Part shown: piece after piece, positions 21,811-30,110 of the stretch
Numbering within the stretch: position 1 is the stretch's first letter
Layout: each line of letters opens with the position of its first letter
Assembly (NCBI GenBank): GCA_965249895.1
Contig: CBDFNC010000005.1
Coordinates: 2,418,001-2,482,000, forward strand
Length of the DNA stretch: 64,000 nt
Origin: CBDFNC01 sp965249895
GTDB lineage: Bacteria > Pseudomonadota > Gammaproteobacteria > Enterobacterales > CBDFNC01
Reading direction: 5' to 3'
Translations under genes and position numbers: made by a program
Notes under the pieces: model-generated
The model's database searches: none
The model's input: only the letters and a program-made list of their open reading frames with translations
What the model was told of the DNA's origin: nothing

Positions 21811-21900
21811 GGCAATAGACTGGCGCCCACTAAGCCGGGAGCCGGCATTGAAAGTGTCAGAAAGTCTGGGACACTGCATATTTAACGTCACAATCGTGAT

Positions 21901-21918
21901 ATTGTTACCAGTAACATC
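21901..21918 (+). promoter_or_regulatory. GntR-type operator upstream of the LacI-family regulator
   Basis: GTTACCAGTAAC at 21904-21915 differs by one base from the two operators before dctP and lies 16 bp before the regulator start. Autoregulation by the same protein is likely. Confidence 0.75.
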
Positions 21919-21930
21919 AACAGCAAAAAA

Positions 21931-22938
21931 ATGACTATGCCGATTAAAAAGAAACGACCGACATTACAGAATGTCGCTGATTTAGTCGGTGTAACTAAAA
22001 TGACAGTCAGTCGTTGTCTGCGTAACCCCGACCAGGTGTCCCAATCACTCAGAGAAAAAATCTCTGCTGTCGTTGAAGAGCTGGGTTATATCCCCAACCG
22101 CGCACCGGATATACTGTCCAATGCCAAGAGTAACGCCATCGGCGTGCTTGTCCCCTCATTAACAAACCAGGTGTTTGCCGAGGTGATCCGCGGCATCGAG
22201 AGCATCACTGGACCTGCTGGCTATCAGACCATGTTGGCGCACTATGGTTATAGCCCTGAAATTGAAGAGAAAAGCCTGGCGTCTTTACTCTCCTATAATG
22301 TCGATGCCATCATATTATCGGAAAGCGTGCATACGGAACGAGCACGAAAAATGATCCAGACAGCGGGTATTCCCGTTGTAGAAATCATGGATACTGTGTC
22401 TCCCGCCATAGAGCAGGCCGTTGGTTTCGATAATAAATCCGCATCCCAGGCGATAACCCAAGCCATTCTGGCCAGGGGCCGCAAGAAAGTGGTGTATTTT
22501 GCGGCTCGAATGGACGTACGCACTCAGTTAAAAATGCAGGGTTACGAATCAGCCATCCAGGCTGCCGGATTGGCGCCACTGAGCCTGCAAACCGAGCAAG
22601 CCTCTTCCTTTACCCTGGGGGCCTTATTGCTTCGTCAAATGCTGGAAGTACACCCGGATGCAGACGGCATTGTTTGTACCAACGATGACTTAGCTATCGG
22701 GGCGACTTACGAGTGCCAACGCCTGGGTATCAAAGTGCCCGAGCAAATCAGCATTGCCGGTTTTCATAGCCATGATATCAGCCAGGTCATGGTGCCTAAA
22801 TTAGCCACAGTGATCACTCCACGTGAACAAATCGGCAGAGTCGCTGCAGAGCAGCTGCTACAACGCCTTAACGGCGACCCTATTACTCAACCTGTGATTG
22901 ATTTGGGCTTTCAAATCGAATGCGGGGAAAGTATCTGA
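21931..22938 (+). CDS. gntR: LacI-family transcriptional repressor, GntR-type (gluconate operon regulator)
   Basis: A 335-residue protein. The N-terminal LacI HTH reads TLQNVADLVGVTKMTVSRCL (about residues 10-29), followed by the hinge region and a periplasmic-binding-protein-like domain (GVLVPSLTNQVFAEVIRGIE onward). ATG codons at 21931 and 21937 are both possible starts; the Shine-Dalgarno is weak. Length and the VTKMTVSR motif match E. coli GntR. The operator upstream and the paired operators at the TRAP promoter support a role as the gluconate repressor. It lies downstream of the operon it likely controls, separated by the MITE. Confidence 0.85.
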   Translation: MTMPIKKKRPTLQNVADLVGVTKMTVSRCLRNPDQVSQSLREKISAVVEELGYIPNRAPDILSNAKSNAIGVLVPSLTNQVFAEVIRGIESITGPAGYQTMLAHYGYSPEIEEKSLASLLSYNVDAIILSESVHTERARKMIQTAGIPVVEIMDTVSPAIEQAVGFDNKSASQAITQAILARGRKKVVYFAARMDVRTQLKMQGYESAIQAAGLAPLSLQTEQASSFTLGALLLRQMLEVHPDADGIVCTNDDLAIGATYECQRLGIKVPEQISIAGFHSHDISQVMVPKLATVITPREQIGRVAAEQLLQRLNGDPITQPVIDLGFQIECGESI

Positions 22939-23090
22939 TGGCGGATTAGCTGAAGGGTCAGACTTATGCCGTTAGCCCTGCATATGGAATCTAGCTTTGA
23001 TGAAATAACTATCAAAATCTTATGGTTGAGAGAAGAATTTGCGCTGATACAATGCATTAAACCGATTTAAACAATGGGCTGAAGGTCATA

Positions 23091-23981
23091 ATGAAAGAAG
23101 AAGACCAGGGATGGGCCCAGGAGGCACTTGATATGGCGCCAGAATACAGGGTAAAGGCTGAGTACCAGACATTAATGAAACAGTTAATTACCTCAATTAA
23201 GCAAGCCTTAGAAAAAAAGCAAGAACTTCCTTTTTCGGCTTACACTTCCATTAAAGAGCAGCATCTCTTAAACGTCCCTTTAATTAAGCCTACTATTATC
23301 TTCATTCTCAATGGACAAAAAGAGCTAGGTCGAAACCCGAATTTCGTATGCCAAGCGGGTGATTTCGTTTTTTTCGCTGACAGCTTTGGTATAGACATGC
23401 GAAATATTCCTGAAAATAAGGAATATTTCGCCCTGTTAATCGAGTTTGAGTATCAAGATTTTGACAAGCTAGAGATTAAGAGGGAAAGCAAGAGTAAACA
23501 CCTTGTGGGAAATATTGATAATACCTTATATCTGACTTTGCAGCAGTTTATCCAATGGAGCCTGCTAGCCCCCGCAAGCATGTGGAGTCTGCGCAGAAAA
23601 GAACTTCTCTTAACGCTCTATCATCTTGGTTACAAAGAAGTAGCGTCTATGGCTGGCAAGCCCAGTTTAACCCATAAGGTTCATGGGATTATCAGAGAGC
23701 ATATTGCTGAAGATGTATCCACAGAGAGTGTTTGTCATCTGCTTGGTATGAGCGAATCCACGCTGCGCAGAAAGCTGAAGTTAGAAGATACTAATTTTCA
23801 AAACCTCAAAGACGATGTGACTTTGGGTCAGGGTCTGCACTATTTGCAGTCAACAAGTTACCCTATTGGTTATATAGCTGCTGAGTGTGGCTATCAATCC
23901 CAATCTCGGTTTACCCAGAGGTTTAAACAAAAGTTTGGGCTCACCCCATCGGATCTAAGAAAAACCCGAATGACCGGATAA
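23091..23981 (+). CDS. AraC-family transcriptional regulator
   Basis: A 296-residue protein. The N-terminal cupin-like half includes KPTIIFILNGQKELG and CQAGDFVFFADS. The C-terminal double HTH of AraC type begins around residue 195: EHIAEDVSTESVCHLLGMSESTLRRKLK, then PIGYIAAECGYQSQSRFTQRFKQKFGLTPSDLRK, the second HTH signature. The effector is unknown. It precedes a secreted PEBP-like gene by 90 bp in the same direction and might control it, but this is only positional. It also lies 150 bp after the gluconate regulator. Confidence 0.88.
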   Translation: MKEEDQGWAQEALDMAPEYRVKAEYQTLMKQLITSIKQALEKKQELPFSAYTSIKEQHLLNVPLIKPTIIFILNGQKELGRNPNFVCQAGDFVFFADSFGIDMRNIPENKEYFALLIEFEYQDFDKLEIKRESKSKHLVGNIDNTLYLTLQQFIQWSLLAPASMWSLRRKELLLTLYHLGYKEVASMAGKPSLTHKVHGIIREHIAEDVSTESVCHLLGMSESTLRRKLKLEDTNFQNLKDDVTLGQGLHYLQSTSYPIGYIAAECGYQSQSRFTQRFKQKFGLTPSDLRKTRMTG

Positions 23982-24071
23982 GGCGAAAAAATGACTGTTT
24001 CGATGTTAACCTTAAGCCCTGAGAAATATTAATCTAAGCATCCAATTCAGGACATATGAGTAGAGATTAAT

Positions 24072-24629
24072 ATGAAACAATTACTGAAAAAAGTTGCGTT
24101 ACCACTGCTTATGGCTTTTTCAAGCACTGCCATGGCTGAATCTTTTTCGCTGAATAGCGCAGACATTTCTCATGGCGAGTTCATGAGTACTGCCCAGGAA
24201 TTTACAGGCTTTGGTTGCTCAGGCGACAATATATCCCCATCACTTGCTTGGTCTGGAGCCCCGAAAGGTACAGAGGCCTTTGCTATCTTGGTACATGATC
24301 CGGATGCACCAACAGGCAGTGGTTGGTGGCATTGGCAAATAGTTAATATCCCTAAAACTGTAAACAGCTTACCAGCCGATGCAGGCAACATAAGTGGCAA
24401 ACTTGCACCTGAAGGTAGTTTGCAGATCGCTAATGATTACGGCACAAAAGATTTTGGCGGAGCCTGCCCACCCAAAGGCCACGGAACACATCGCTATCAA
24501 TACACAGTACACGCTATGTCTAAAAAGCTAGATCTTCCAGAAGACGCTTCGGGGGCATTAGTTGGTTATATGGTAAATGCCAACTCACTTGCTTCCACTA
24601 CATTAGAAGCATTATACAAACGGGATTAG
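24072..24629 (+). CDS. Secreted YbhB/YbcL-type phosphatidylethanolamine-binding (PEBP) protein
   Basis: A 185-residue protein with signal peptide MKQLLKKVALPLLMAFSSTA (cleavage after AMA). The PEBP core is complete: FGCSGDNISPSLAWSGAPKG, then the ligand-pocket motif ILVHDPDAPTGSGWWHWQIV at about residues 77-96, then GGACPPKGHGTHRYQYTVHA. The bacterial YbhB/YbcL group binds small anionic ligands; no firm catalytic role is known. The upstream AraC regulator is oriented the same way, and a hairpin follows. Confidence 0.9.
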   Translation: MKQLLKKVALPLLMAFSSTAMAESFSLNSADISHGEFMSTAQEFTGFGCSGDNISPSLAWSGAPKGTEAFAILVHDPDAPTGSGWWHWQIVNIPKTVNSLPADAGNISGKLAPEGSLQIANDYGTKDFGGACPPKGHGTHRYQYTVHAMSKKLDLPEDASGALVGYMVNANSLASTTLEALYKRD

Positions 24630-24640
24630 CTTAACAGGAT

Positions 24641-24670
24641 CTGCCAGAGGACTTTCCGCTACTCTGGCAG
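24641..24670 (+). terminator. Terminator hairpin between convergent PEBP gene and zapE
   Basis: Nine-base arms CTGCCAGAG and CTCTGGCAG around a 12-base loop, 12 bp after the PEBP stop. The T-content after it is only moderate. Confidence 0.55.
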
Positions 24671-24731
24671 CGTTATCTATTATATGGGCCAAAACCGCGC
24701 AAATTTAATCAAGCTATATTGTTTGCCCATA

Positions 24732-25874
24732 TTAATTTAAATGGACTTGTTGTAAATATTCCCTCGATTGCATTTCGGCTAACCGACTTTTAGTTCGTCT
24801 GAACTCAAATGTCAGCGCCCCGCCCGTGTATAAGGAATCCAGAGGAACCTCTGCCGACAGGTAGAGATTCACCCGGCGTTCATAGAGTTCGTCCACCAAA
24901 CTGATAAAGCGCCGTGCAGGATCATCTGAGCTGGCATAAGAGATAACTCGCTCACCTGTTTCCGTTACTCCAAAACTGCCATCTTCGGTGCCACGGGCTT
25001 TTATCCAGCCCCGGCACTCCCCGCCTAATACAGGTATGCCGGTTAGTAGGACAGTATCAAAGCGAGAGGCCAGCTCAATATAATCCAATTGAGAGCGCGG
25101 GCCGTGACATAGGCTGGCAAAATCAAACCAGGCTAATGTTTCACTGGCCCTGATCACCGGAATTCGCCGGTGACAGATAGTTAAGGGTTCGCTGTGATAG
25201 CGCTGAGCCGTATTCAAACGCTGAAACATCTCACTAAATTCAGTCTCCTGCGGTAGGAAAAACGTTTGCTGAAACTGCAAATGACGCAACCTGTGATCTT
25301 GCTTTCCGCCCAGGTGGATTTGCTGGGTATATTGCAATAACAATTGGATGGTGGGCTCGAACCGTTGTCTTTGCAGGCCTCCTTTATACAGGTCTTCAAC
25401 GGGAATATTAGAGGTCGCCACCAAAGTGATCCCTTGCTCAAATAAGGCGTGAAATAAGCGCCCCAGAATCATAGCATCACCAATATCCGAAACAAAAAAC
25501 TCGTCGAAACAAAGCACCCTGCACTCTTTTGCCAGTCGCTTTGCTATCAGGGTTAATGGATCTTCATGGCCGGATTCCCGCCGCAATTCCTGGTGCATGC
25601 GCGCCATAAACCGATGGAAGTGCAATCTGAGCTTACGATTTTCAGGCAGGCTCTGGTAAAACAAGTCCATTAAGAAGGTCTTGCCCCGCCCCACATCTCC
25701 CCATAAATACAACCCGGGAATATTTGCTGTGTTGCGTCCCCCACCCGGAGCGGGTGCTAACAATTGATGATAAAGCTTGTCTAACTGTTCAACAGCTTCC
25801 AACTGACTGTTATCGGCGACAAAACCCGGGAGTTCTAGCTTTTGCTGATATCGTTTTAAAGGTGAAAAAGCCAT
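24732..25874 (-). CDS. zapE: Cell division ATPase ZapE (AFG1-like)
   Basis: A 380-residue AFG1/ZapE ATPase. Walker A GDVGRGKT is at residues 59-66, followed by the family-specific LHFHRFMARMHQEL. Walker B and sensor region VLCFDEFFVSDIGDAMILGR is at about residues 118-138, with VATSNIPVEDLYKGGLQRQR (sensor 1 and the DLY motif) after it. ZapE acts on the FtsZ ring in gammaproteobacteria. The gene stands alone on the minus strand, convergent with the PEBP gene and divergent from the aldo/keto reductase (224-bp shared upstream region). Ordinary core-genome gene. Confidence 0.94.
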   Translation of the reverse strand: MAFSPLKRYQQKLELPGFVADNSQLEAVEQLDKLYHQLLAPAPGGGRNTANIPGLYLWGDVGRGKTFLMDLFYQSLPENRKLRLHFHRFMARMHQELRRESGHEDPLTLIAKRLAKECRVLCFDEFFVSDIGDAMILGRLFHALFEQGITLVATSNIPVEDLYKGGLQRQRFEPTIQLLLQYTQQIHLGGKQDHRLRHLQFQQTFFLPQETEFSEMFQRLNTAQRYHSEPLTICHRRIPVIRASETLAWFDFASLCHGPRSQLDYIELASRFDTVLLTGIPVLGGECRGWIKARGTEDGSFGVTETGERVISYASSDDPARRFISLVDELYERRVNLYLSAEVPLDSLYTGGALTFEFRRTKSRLAEMQSREYLQQVHLN

Positions 25875-26098
25875 ACTGATTCTTATAGTTAGTGTTTCTT
25901 TGCTAATGCGAGGAAGTTATTTATACCGCCCACAAGCCACTGATGACAAGTCCTCCAATCAGTTTATTACTTGGATCCAGCAGCAAGTTGCAAAACCCAT
26001 CATTTCGTACTCAGATTTGAAATGATGAATTTATATCATTGTCACCACAAGCAAACAAATTTAGGATGATGGCAGCTTATTTCGAGGAGTAATCTAAT

Positions 26099-27007
26099 AT
26101 GGTGGCAAAAGTAGAACTCACCCCGCAAGGGCCTTTGTTTTCTGAGCTGGTACAAGGTTACTGGCGTCTCGGCGAATGGGATAAAACAGCCCAGCAACGC
26201 CTTTCATTCCTGAAGCAGCATATTGAATTGGGTGTAACTACGGTAGACCATGCCGACATCTATGGCGGTTATCAGTGTGAGAGCTTGTTTGGTCAAGCCA
26301 TCGCGCTGGAGCCCGGCATTCGCCAGCAGATTGAAATAGTCACCAAGTGCGACATTATGTTATGTACTGAGCAGTTTCCACACCGCCGCATTAACCATTA
26401 CGACACCAGCAAGGCTCATATACTGGCCTCAGTGGATAACTCCCTGGCTCGACTACGGGTGGAAGATATTGATGTCTTGCTGATCCATCGCCCGGATGTA
26501 TTGATGGATGCTGATGAAGTAGCAGCTGCATTTACAGAGTTAAAACAGCAGGGCAAGGTGAAGCATTTTGGTGTATCTAACTTCAGCCCTGCTCAATTTG
26601 AATTATTGCAATCTCGTCTGGACCAACCTTTGGTTACCAATCAGGTGGAGATAAACCCGCTAAACGTTGAGGTTGCCCATGATGGCACGCTCGATCAGTT
26701 GCAAATGAAACGTATCAAACCTATGGCCTGGTCGTGTCTGGCTGGCGGCGAGCTGTTCTCGGGTCAGTCCGAGCAACAAATTCGAGTACGTAACGAGCTG
26801 GAAGCGTTACGTGAAGAGGTAAGCGCCCGAAGTATCGACCAGGTGATTTATGCCTGGGTTAAGCGCCTACCAAGCCAGCCTCTACCCATAATCGGCTCAG
26901 GTAAAATAGAGCGTGTACAAACAGCCGTTGAAGCGTTAAACATCGAGCTAACCCGTGAACAATGGTATCGTGTCTGGGTAGCTTCAAAAGGCCACGGGGT
27001 AGCATAA
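26099..27007 (+). CDS. Aldo/keto reductase (YdhF-like)
   Basis: A 302-residue AKR. The catalytic set is visible: Asp and Tyr in TTVDHADIYGGYQCESLFG, Lys in IEIVTKCDIM and His in DVLLIHRPDVLMD. The cofactor-binding C-terminus contains PLPIIGSGKIERVQTAVEAL. These enzymes reduce carbonyls with NADPH in the cytoplasm; the substrate is not predictable. The start at 26099 follows a GAGGAG-like ribosome site (TTTCGAGGAGTAATCTAAT). A long palindrome follows the stop. It is the last chromosomal-type gene before the integron region. Confidence 0.92.
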   Translation: MVAKVELTPQGPLFSELVQGYWRLGEWDKTAQQRLSFLKQHIELGVTTVDHADIYGGYQCESLFGQAIALEPGIRQQIEIVTKCDIMLCTEQFPHRRINHYDTSKAHILASVDNSLARLRVEDIDVLLIHRPDVLMDADEVAAAFTELKQQGKVKHFGVSNFSPAQFELLQSRLDQPLVTNQVEINPLNVEVAHDGTLDQLQMKRIKPMAWSCLAGGELFSGQSEQQIRVRNELEALREEVSARSIDQVIYAWVKRLPSQPLPIIGSGKIERVQTAVEALNIELTREQWYRVWVASKGHGVA

Positions 27008-27046
27008 CCCCTGTTTTTCACTCCATCAGGCTCTGGCTATTTGTAT

Positions 27047-27078
27047 ACAGACAAGCTTTATTAATAAAGCTTGTCTGT
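27047..27078 (+). terminator. Perfect 32-bp palindrome after the aldo/keto reductase gene
   Basis: Two 16-base arms are exactly complementary with no spacer, starting ACAGACAAGCTT at 27047 and ending AAGCTTGTCTGT at 27078. It lies 40 bp after the stop. No T-run follows, so it may terminate transcription or simply form a cruciform. Confidence 0.5.
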
Positions 27079-27500
27079 AACGATACCCCATCGGCCATTT
27101 TGCGCATTGTTATCCTCTTTGACGCCATAACCCTTACTCGCTGATAAAAGTAAGGTCAGGTTATAAAAAGAGACTAATAATCAATTCATTGAAAACAATT
27201 CCGGTTGATGATCAACATCGATTCCGGTAATGAGGTAACAAGTGTTCACCTTGAAACAGGAAGGCGGTTAGCGGCGCAGCAGCAAAATTTAGCTCACTCG
27301 CCATTGCCAACAGAAGTTGCGAACAGCGCCCTTGTAATCCTTTTTTATGTAAACACCAATTTTTGGGAGATATTCACGCTTATGCATTTCACTCACTTTA
27401 CGGCTTCTCATATCCAGCTCTACGCAATATAAAAAAACTCACGAGAGTCAACGAACCTTTTTACCCAACGGCTAACAGTGCCCGTCAGTTATGTACGATT
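27079..27500. other. Left border region of the integron array, no gene
   Basis: About 420 bp without a convincing gene. It contains the remnant of an IS1595-family terminus. Possible weak attC-like sequence (GTTATGTACG and TTAGCCGTTGGG) lies between 27470 and 27500 just past the GNAT cassette stop. This is where the cassette array appears to end. Confidence 0.45.
27284..27330 (-). mobile_element. Solo terminus of an IS1595-family element
   Basis: The sequence from 27284 to 27330, ending AGTTGCGAACAGCGCCC, is nearly the reverse complement of the left end of the complete IS1595-family element at 41902. The match extends over about 40 bases including CAACAGAAGTTGCG. No transposase is attached, so it is a decayed copy or a MITE end. 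It sits at the outer border of the cassette array. Confidence 0.65.
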
Positions 27501-27989
27501 TCAGCCATAGCGCAACACTCTATTTTCTATGACAGAACTTCCGAAGTTAAAATCATATTGGCCAACATCTACAAAACCAAATTTTTTATAAAATCCCAAC
27601 GATTTATTGCGAACCCACGTATAAAGCCAGAATTTGTTTCCATATAGTGTTTCAATTTCTGACAAGAGGTTGCTGCCTATACTTTGCCCTTGAAAGGCTC
27701 CCTGAACATATAGCTTCTCTATTTCAAACCCATAATTCTCAGATTGAAAATTCGATTCGAAATTTATCAGTACATAGCCTCGAAGGAAATCATCTTCCAC
27801 ATTAACCAACAGTTTATATTTATCGTCCTGAAGTAACTCGTTAAAATAATCTTCAGTGAACGTTGACAAAGCATACTCTGAAACTTCGCTACTTATTCCA
27901 TCAATTGCATAAGTTTGGAGCCAAACACCCAATGATAATACAGCCAACTTGATACAATCTTTTTTATTAGCCTCTCGAATCAACACCAT
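27501..27989 (-). CDS. Cassette-encoded GNAT acetyltransferase
   Basis: About 162 residues from the ATG at 27989, chosen because it begins the GNAT consensus (MVLIREANKKDCIKLA) and lies just after the attC-like junction; the frame is open a further 12 codons upstream. Acetyl-CoA motif: YVQGAFQGQSIGSNLLSEIE (Q-G-x-x-I-G type). The C-terminus NKSLGFYKKFGFVDVGQYDF is the usual LGFYxKxGF motif. The substrate is unknown. The gene runs in the canonical cassette direction, away from intI. AT-rich composition fits a cassette. GNATs are among the commonest integron cargo. Confidence 0.8.
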   Translation of the reverse strand: MVLIREANKKDCIKLAVLSLGVWLQTYAIDGISSEVSEYALSTFTEDYFNELLQDDKYKLLVNVEDDFLRGYVLINFESNFQSENYGFEIEKLYVQGAFQGQSIGSNLLSEIETLYGNKFWLYTWVRNKSLGFYKKFGFVDVGQYDFNFGSSVIENRVLRYG

Positions 27990-28001
27990 ACTCCATTTAG
28001 T

Positions 28002-28060
28002 AGATAACATCGCTATGAGGCGCACAGTCTTTTCGCGTCGCTTCCATATCCTGGTTATGC
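28002..28060 (-). other. Weak attC-like site
   Basis: Read on the minus strand it runs from GCATAAC to GTTATC with an imperfect palindrome between. It separates the short MGxWG reading frame from the GNAT cassette. Core boxes deviate from RYYYAAC/GTTRRRY, so the call rests partly on position. Confidence 0.4.
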
Positions 28061-28071
28061 GCGGATATTCT

Positions 28072-28245
28072 TCAAGTCCTTTGCGATTCGATTTTAGATA
28101 AATGACTTACGCCAACCCTCAATGTTTCTAGTTGGATATTGCTCGCGAATTCCGGGCTTGCTCCATTGTTATATAGATCAAAGAAACCCGAATATACATC
28201 TGAAAAAGTGTCATTTTGATCAATATTTTCTCCCCAAGATCCCAC
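28072..28245 (-). CDS. Short cassette protein with MGxWG N-terminus (DUF4259-like), possibly truncated
   Basis: A 57-codon frame from a GTG start at 28245. It begins MGSWGENIDQNDTFSDVYSG, strongly recalling the N-terminus of DUF4259-like proteins (MGxWGxxxFxNDxAxD), followed by FFDLYNNGASPE. Family members are normally longer than 100 residues, so this is a shortened or frameshifted version. It lies between two attC-like sites and points in the cassette direction. Function unknown. Confidence 0.5.
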   Translation of the reverse strand: MGSWGENIDQNDTFSDVYSGFFDLYNNGASPEFASNIQLETLRVGVSHLSKIESQRT

Positions 28246-28272
28246 GAATCATCTCCGAATTTTGCTAGCAAT

Positions 28273-28368
28273 AGAACGCCTCCTTAAGCGGCTAAGTATA
28301 GTTGGCTAGAATATTTAATGGAGTGAAAGTAGCCAACTGTATTTTGTCCGCTTTAAGGCCTTATTAGC
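28273..28368 (-). other. Integron attC site
   Basis: Minus-strand reading starts GCTAATAAGGCCTTAAAGCGG and ends CCGCTTAAGGAGGCGTTC, with inner arms CAGTTGGCTA and TAGCCAACT. The layout (R''-L''-spacer-L'-R', about 95 bp) is that of a chromosomal-integron attC. Confidence 0.75.
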
Positions 28369-28447
28369 TTTTTAGTTTATATTCACGTCGAACTTCATCA
28401 ATTAAACGATGCCTTGAACTTTTAGGCCGCTCATGTGGGGCAAACAT
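28364..28447 (-). CDS. Very short basic ORF ending inside attC
   Basis: A 27-residue frame, MFAPHERPKSSRHRLIDEVR and a short tail, sits between the disrupted cassette gene and its attC and terminates within the R'' box. It is rich in Arg and Lys. No convincing ribosome site is seen. It may be a real micro-ORF of the cassette or chance. Confidence 0.2.
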   Translation of the reverse strand: MFAPHERPKSSRHRLIDEVRREYKLKS

Positions 28448-28461
28448 AGAGCTAGATTTAT

Positions 28462-28994
28462 CTAGTAATTAACCGATTTAGTTAGTTTCGCAAGATCTAT
28501 TTTTGCTTTATCCAGCTCTAAAGTTTCACTAATGTTCAATACAGCTAACACTTTACCTGCAACATCCTCAGGCAATCCTGATTTTGTACATAAGCCATAA
28601 GTACCATTTAAAAAATGCCGCCACCCTTCTTCTATATGTAAATCAAGCTTTGAATTAACCTTTGCATCACCAGAAGTATATCCCGCACTTTTTAATTCAG
28701 AGATTAACTTAGCATATCTATGAGCGAAAATAGGAAAAACATCTTGAAGATCAGTAGTTACTTTAAGCATGCCAATCCATGACAAATAACCTTAGCATAA
28801 TATTCAATTTCATTTTTATTATTAAATTCACCAAAAAATGAATTGCTAGAATAATTTAATGATGATTTATATGAACAAGTTGGCATCACTTCTTGTTCTT
28901 GAAAATAGAAAAATTCAGCCTCACTAATTTTTGAAAAATCAAGTAATTGTTATTTAGTATAAAAATTTTCATTTAGATAATTGATAAGGTCCAT
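28462..28994 (-). pseudogene. Disrupted cassette gene (possibly DUF6058-like)
   Basis: Translation from the ATG at 28994 gives MDLINYLNENFYTK, then an in-frame TAA, then continues QLLDFSKISEAEFFYFQEQE and NEIEYYAKVI in the same frame. A frameshift near 28790 leads into a 107-residue frame starting WIGMLKVTTDLQDVFPIFAH. Read together this is one protein of about 175 residues broken by a nonsense mutation and an indel. It vaguely resembles DUF6058 proteins by memory, function unknown. The gene follows an attC junction and points in the cassette direction. Confidence 0.6.
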
Positions 28995-29015
28995 TTGTTG
29001 AGTTACTCCTTGAAA

Positions 29016-29117
29016 AGCCAACGCCAAAATAATGGGCTAAGTAATAGTTGGCTATAATGTGTAGCGAAGCGAAACGCAGTCAACTGTTGCGTGTCCCAGT
29101 TTGTTTTCTTGTTAGTA
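29016..29117 (-). other. Integron attC site
   Basis: On the minus strand it reads TACTAACAAG at one end and GGCGTTGGCT at the other. Inner arms GGGACACGCAACAGTTGACT and AGCCAACTATTACTTAGCCC pair well. Length is about 100 bp. It follows the 98-residue membrane-protein cassette. Confidence 0.75.
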
Positions 29118-29154
29118 TTCCTTCCACTGAGAATATTAATCCACCCCACCCACT

Positions 29155-29451
29155 CTACATGCCTGATATTATCAGCGAGAACATAAGGGCAGGAATATAC
29201 AAAGCCACAATTAGTAGTTTGAAATACCATGCCATTTTATTATGCGTAAATATACCAATAACTCCGAGCAACAGACCGACAGCAATAATTAAGAGTGACA
29301 TAGCTACACCCTGATTTTCTGTCACCAATGTATGCGGGACTATTGCCTGATGGATTATGAAATTTAGTGGCATTAGCAGGCCGAGAACAAACAACGGAGC
29401 AAAAATTAGTAAATATCTCACTCTAAACACGCTGTCATACCCTACTGTCAA
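29155..29451 (-). CDS. Cassette-encoded small membrane protein
   Basis: About 98 residues from a TTG start at 29451; GTG codons a few residues in are alternatives. Three hydrophobic segments are visible: YLLIFAPLFVLGLLMPLNFI, MSLLIIAVGLLLGVIGIF and WYFKLLIVALYIPALMFSLI. There are no enzymatic motifs. It lies between two attC sites in the cassette direction. I do not recognise a family; small polytopic proteins are common integron cargo. Confidence 0.6.
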   Translation of the reverse strand: MTVGYDSVFRVRYLLIFAPLFVLGLLMPLNFIIHQAIVPHTLVTENQGVAMSLLIIAVGLLLGVIGIFTHNKMAWYFKLLIVALYIPALMFSLIISGM

Positions 29452-29473
29452 ATTTAATCATCAATTAAGAATT

Positions 29474-29558
29474 GTTAATGCCGCGCTAAGCGGACTAAAA
29501 TAGTTGAGGCGCGAAACTTAACCAACTGTTTTAGTTCCGCTTAAGCGCCTTGTTGAAC
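29474..29558 (-). other. Integron attC site at the left end of an IS91-like derivative
   Basis: Minus-strand reading: GTTCAACAAGGCGCTTAAGC at the R'' side and CCGCTTAGCGCGGCATTAAC at the R' side, with paired arms CAGTTGGTTAAG / CTCAACTATTTTAG. The plus-strand GTTGAAC core abuts the terminus of the IS91-like derivative. Confidence 0.75.
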
Positions 29559-29639
29559 GAAGCCGCTGTGCGGCAGGAAAAGGCATCTTTATCTCTACTT
29601 CTTATATGCCCTGAATGTCTTGGGCTGTAGGAGTTACTG

Positions 29640-30065
29640 ATGAACAACGACGAACAAACCCGCTTTAATAAACGCTATCCACAATATCTTAATGAATTGA
29701 CTTTACAAGGGAAAAGCCCAAAAATAATCGAAATGTACAGTCGCTATATCCGCCATATTGCGACGTACTTCGATACCTGTCCTGACCATCTATCCACTGA
29801 ACAACTTAAGCACTATTTTATTAACCTGGTTGAAAAAAAATCATGGCGCTCGGTCAAAATATCCCGCAATGCCATCCAGTTCTTCTATAAACATGTGCTG
29901 GAGCGCCCTTGGGTCTGGGTCAATATCGTCAAGCCGCCTAAAATACAACCGCTGCAAGATGTATTAACCCAGGCTGAGATCAACGCGATAATTAATGCCA
30001 CCCGTAAATTGAGCTATCAGGTCTACTTTCTGATCACCTACAGCATGGGAAACGGTTGCAACTGA
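29640..30065 (+). pseudogene. Truncated tyrosine-recombinase-type integrase of the IS91-like element
   Basis: A 141-residue N-terminal SAM-like core-binding domain (LTLQGKSPKIIEMYSRYIRH, then NAIQFFYKHVLERPWVWVNI). It ends YSMGNGCN exactly where complete integrases continue into the GLRxxE motif with the first catalytic Arg. The whole catalytic domain (R-HxxR-Y) is missing, so it cannot recombine DNA. It might still bind DNA. The frame downstream continues, after two TGA codons, into the transposase-like tail. A 142-residue equivalent is at 34674-35099. Confidence 0.7.
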
Positions 30066-30110
30066 TGCTCAGCGTCACATTACCAGCCGTGCTCAGCAGA
30101 GTGCTGAAAA

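Noticed and set aside
27205..27432. 75-residue plus-strand ORF near the integron border
   Set aside because: It spans an IS1595 end remnant and has no protein-like pattern or ribosome site.
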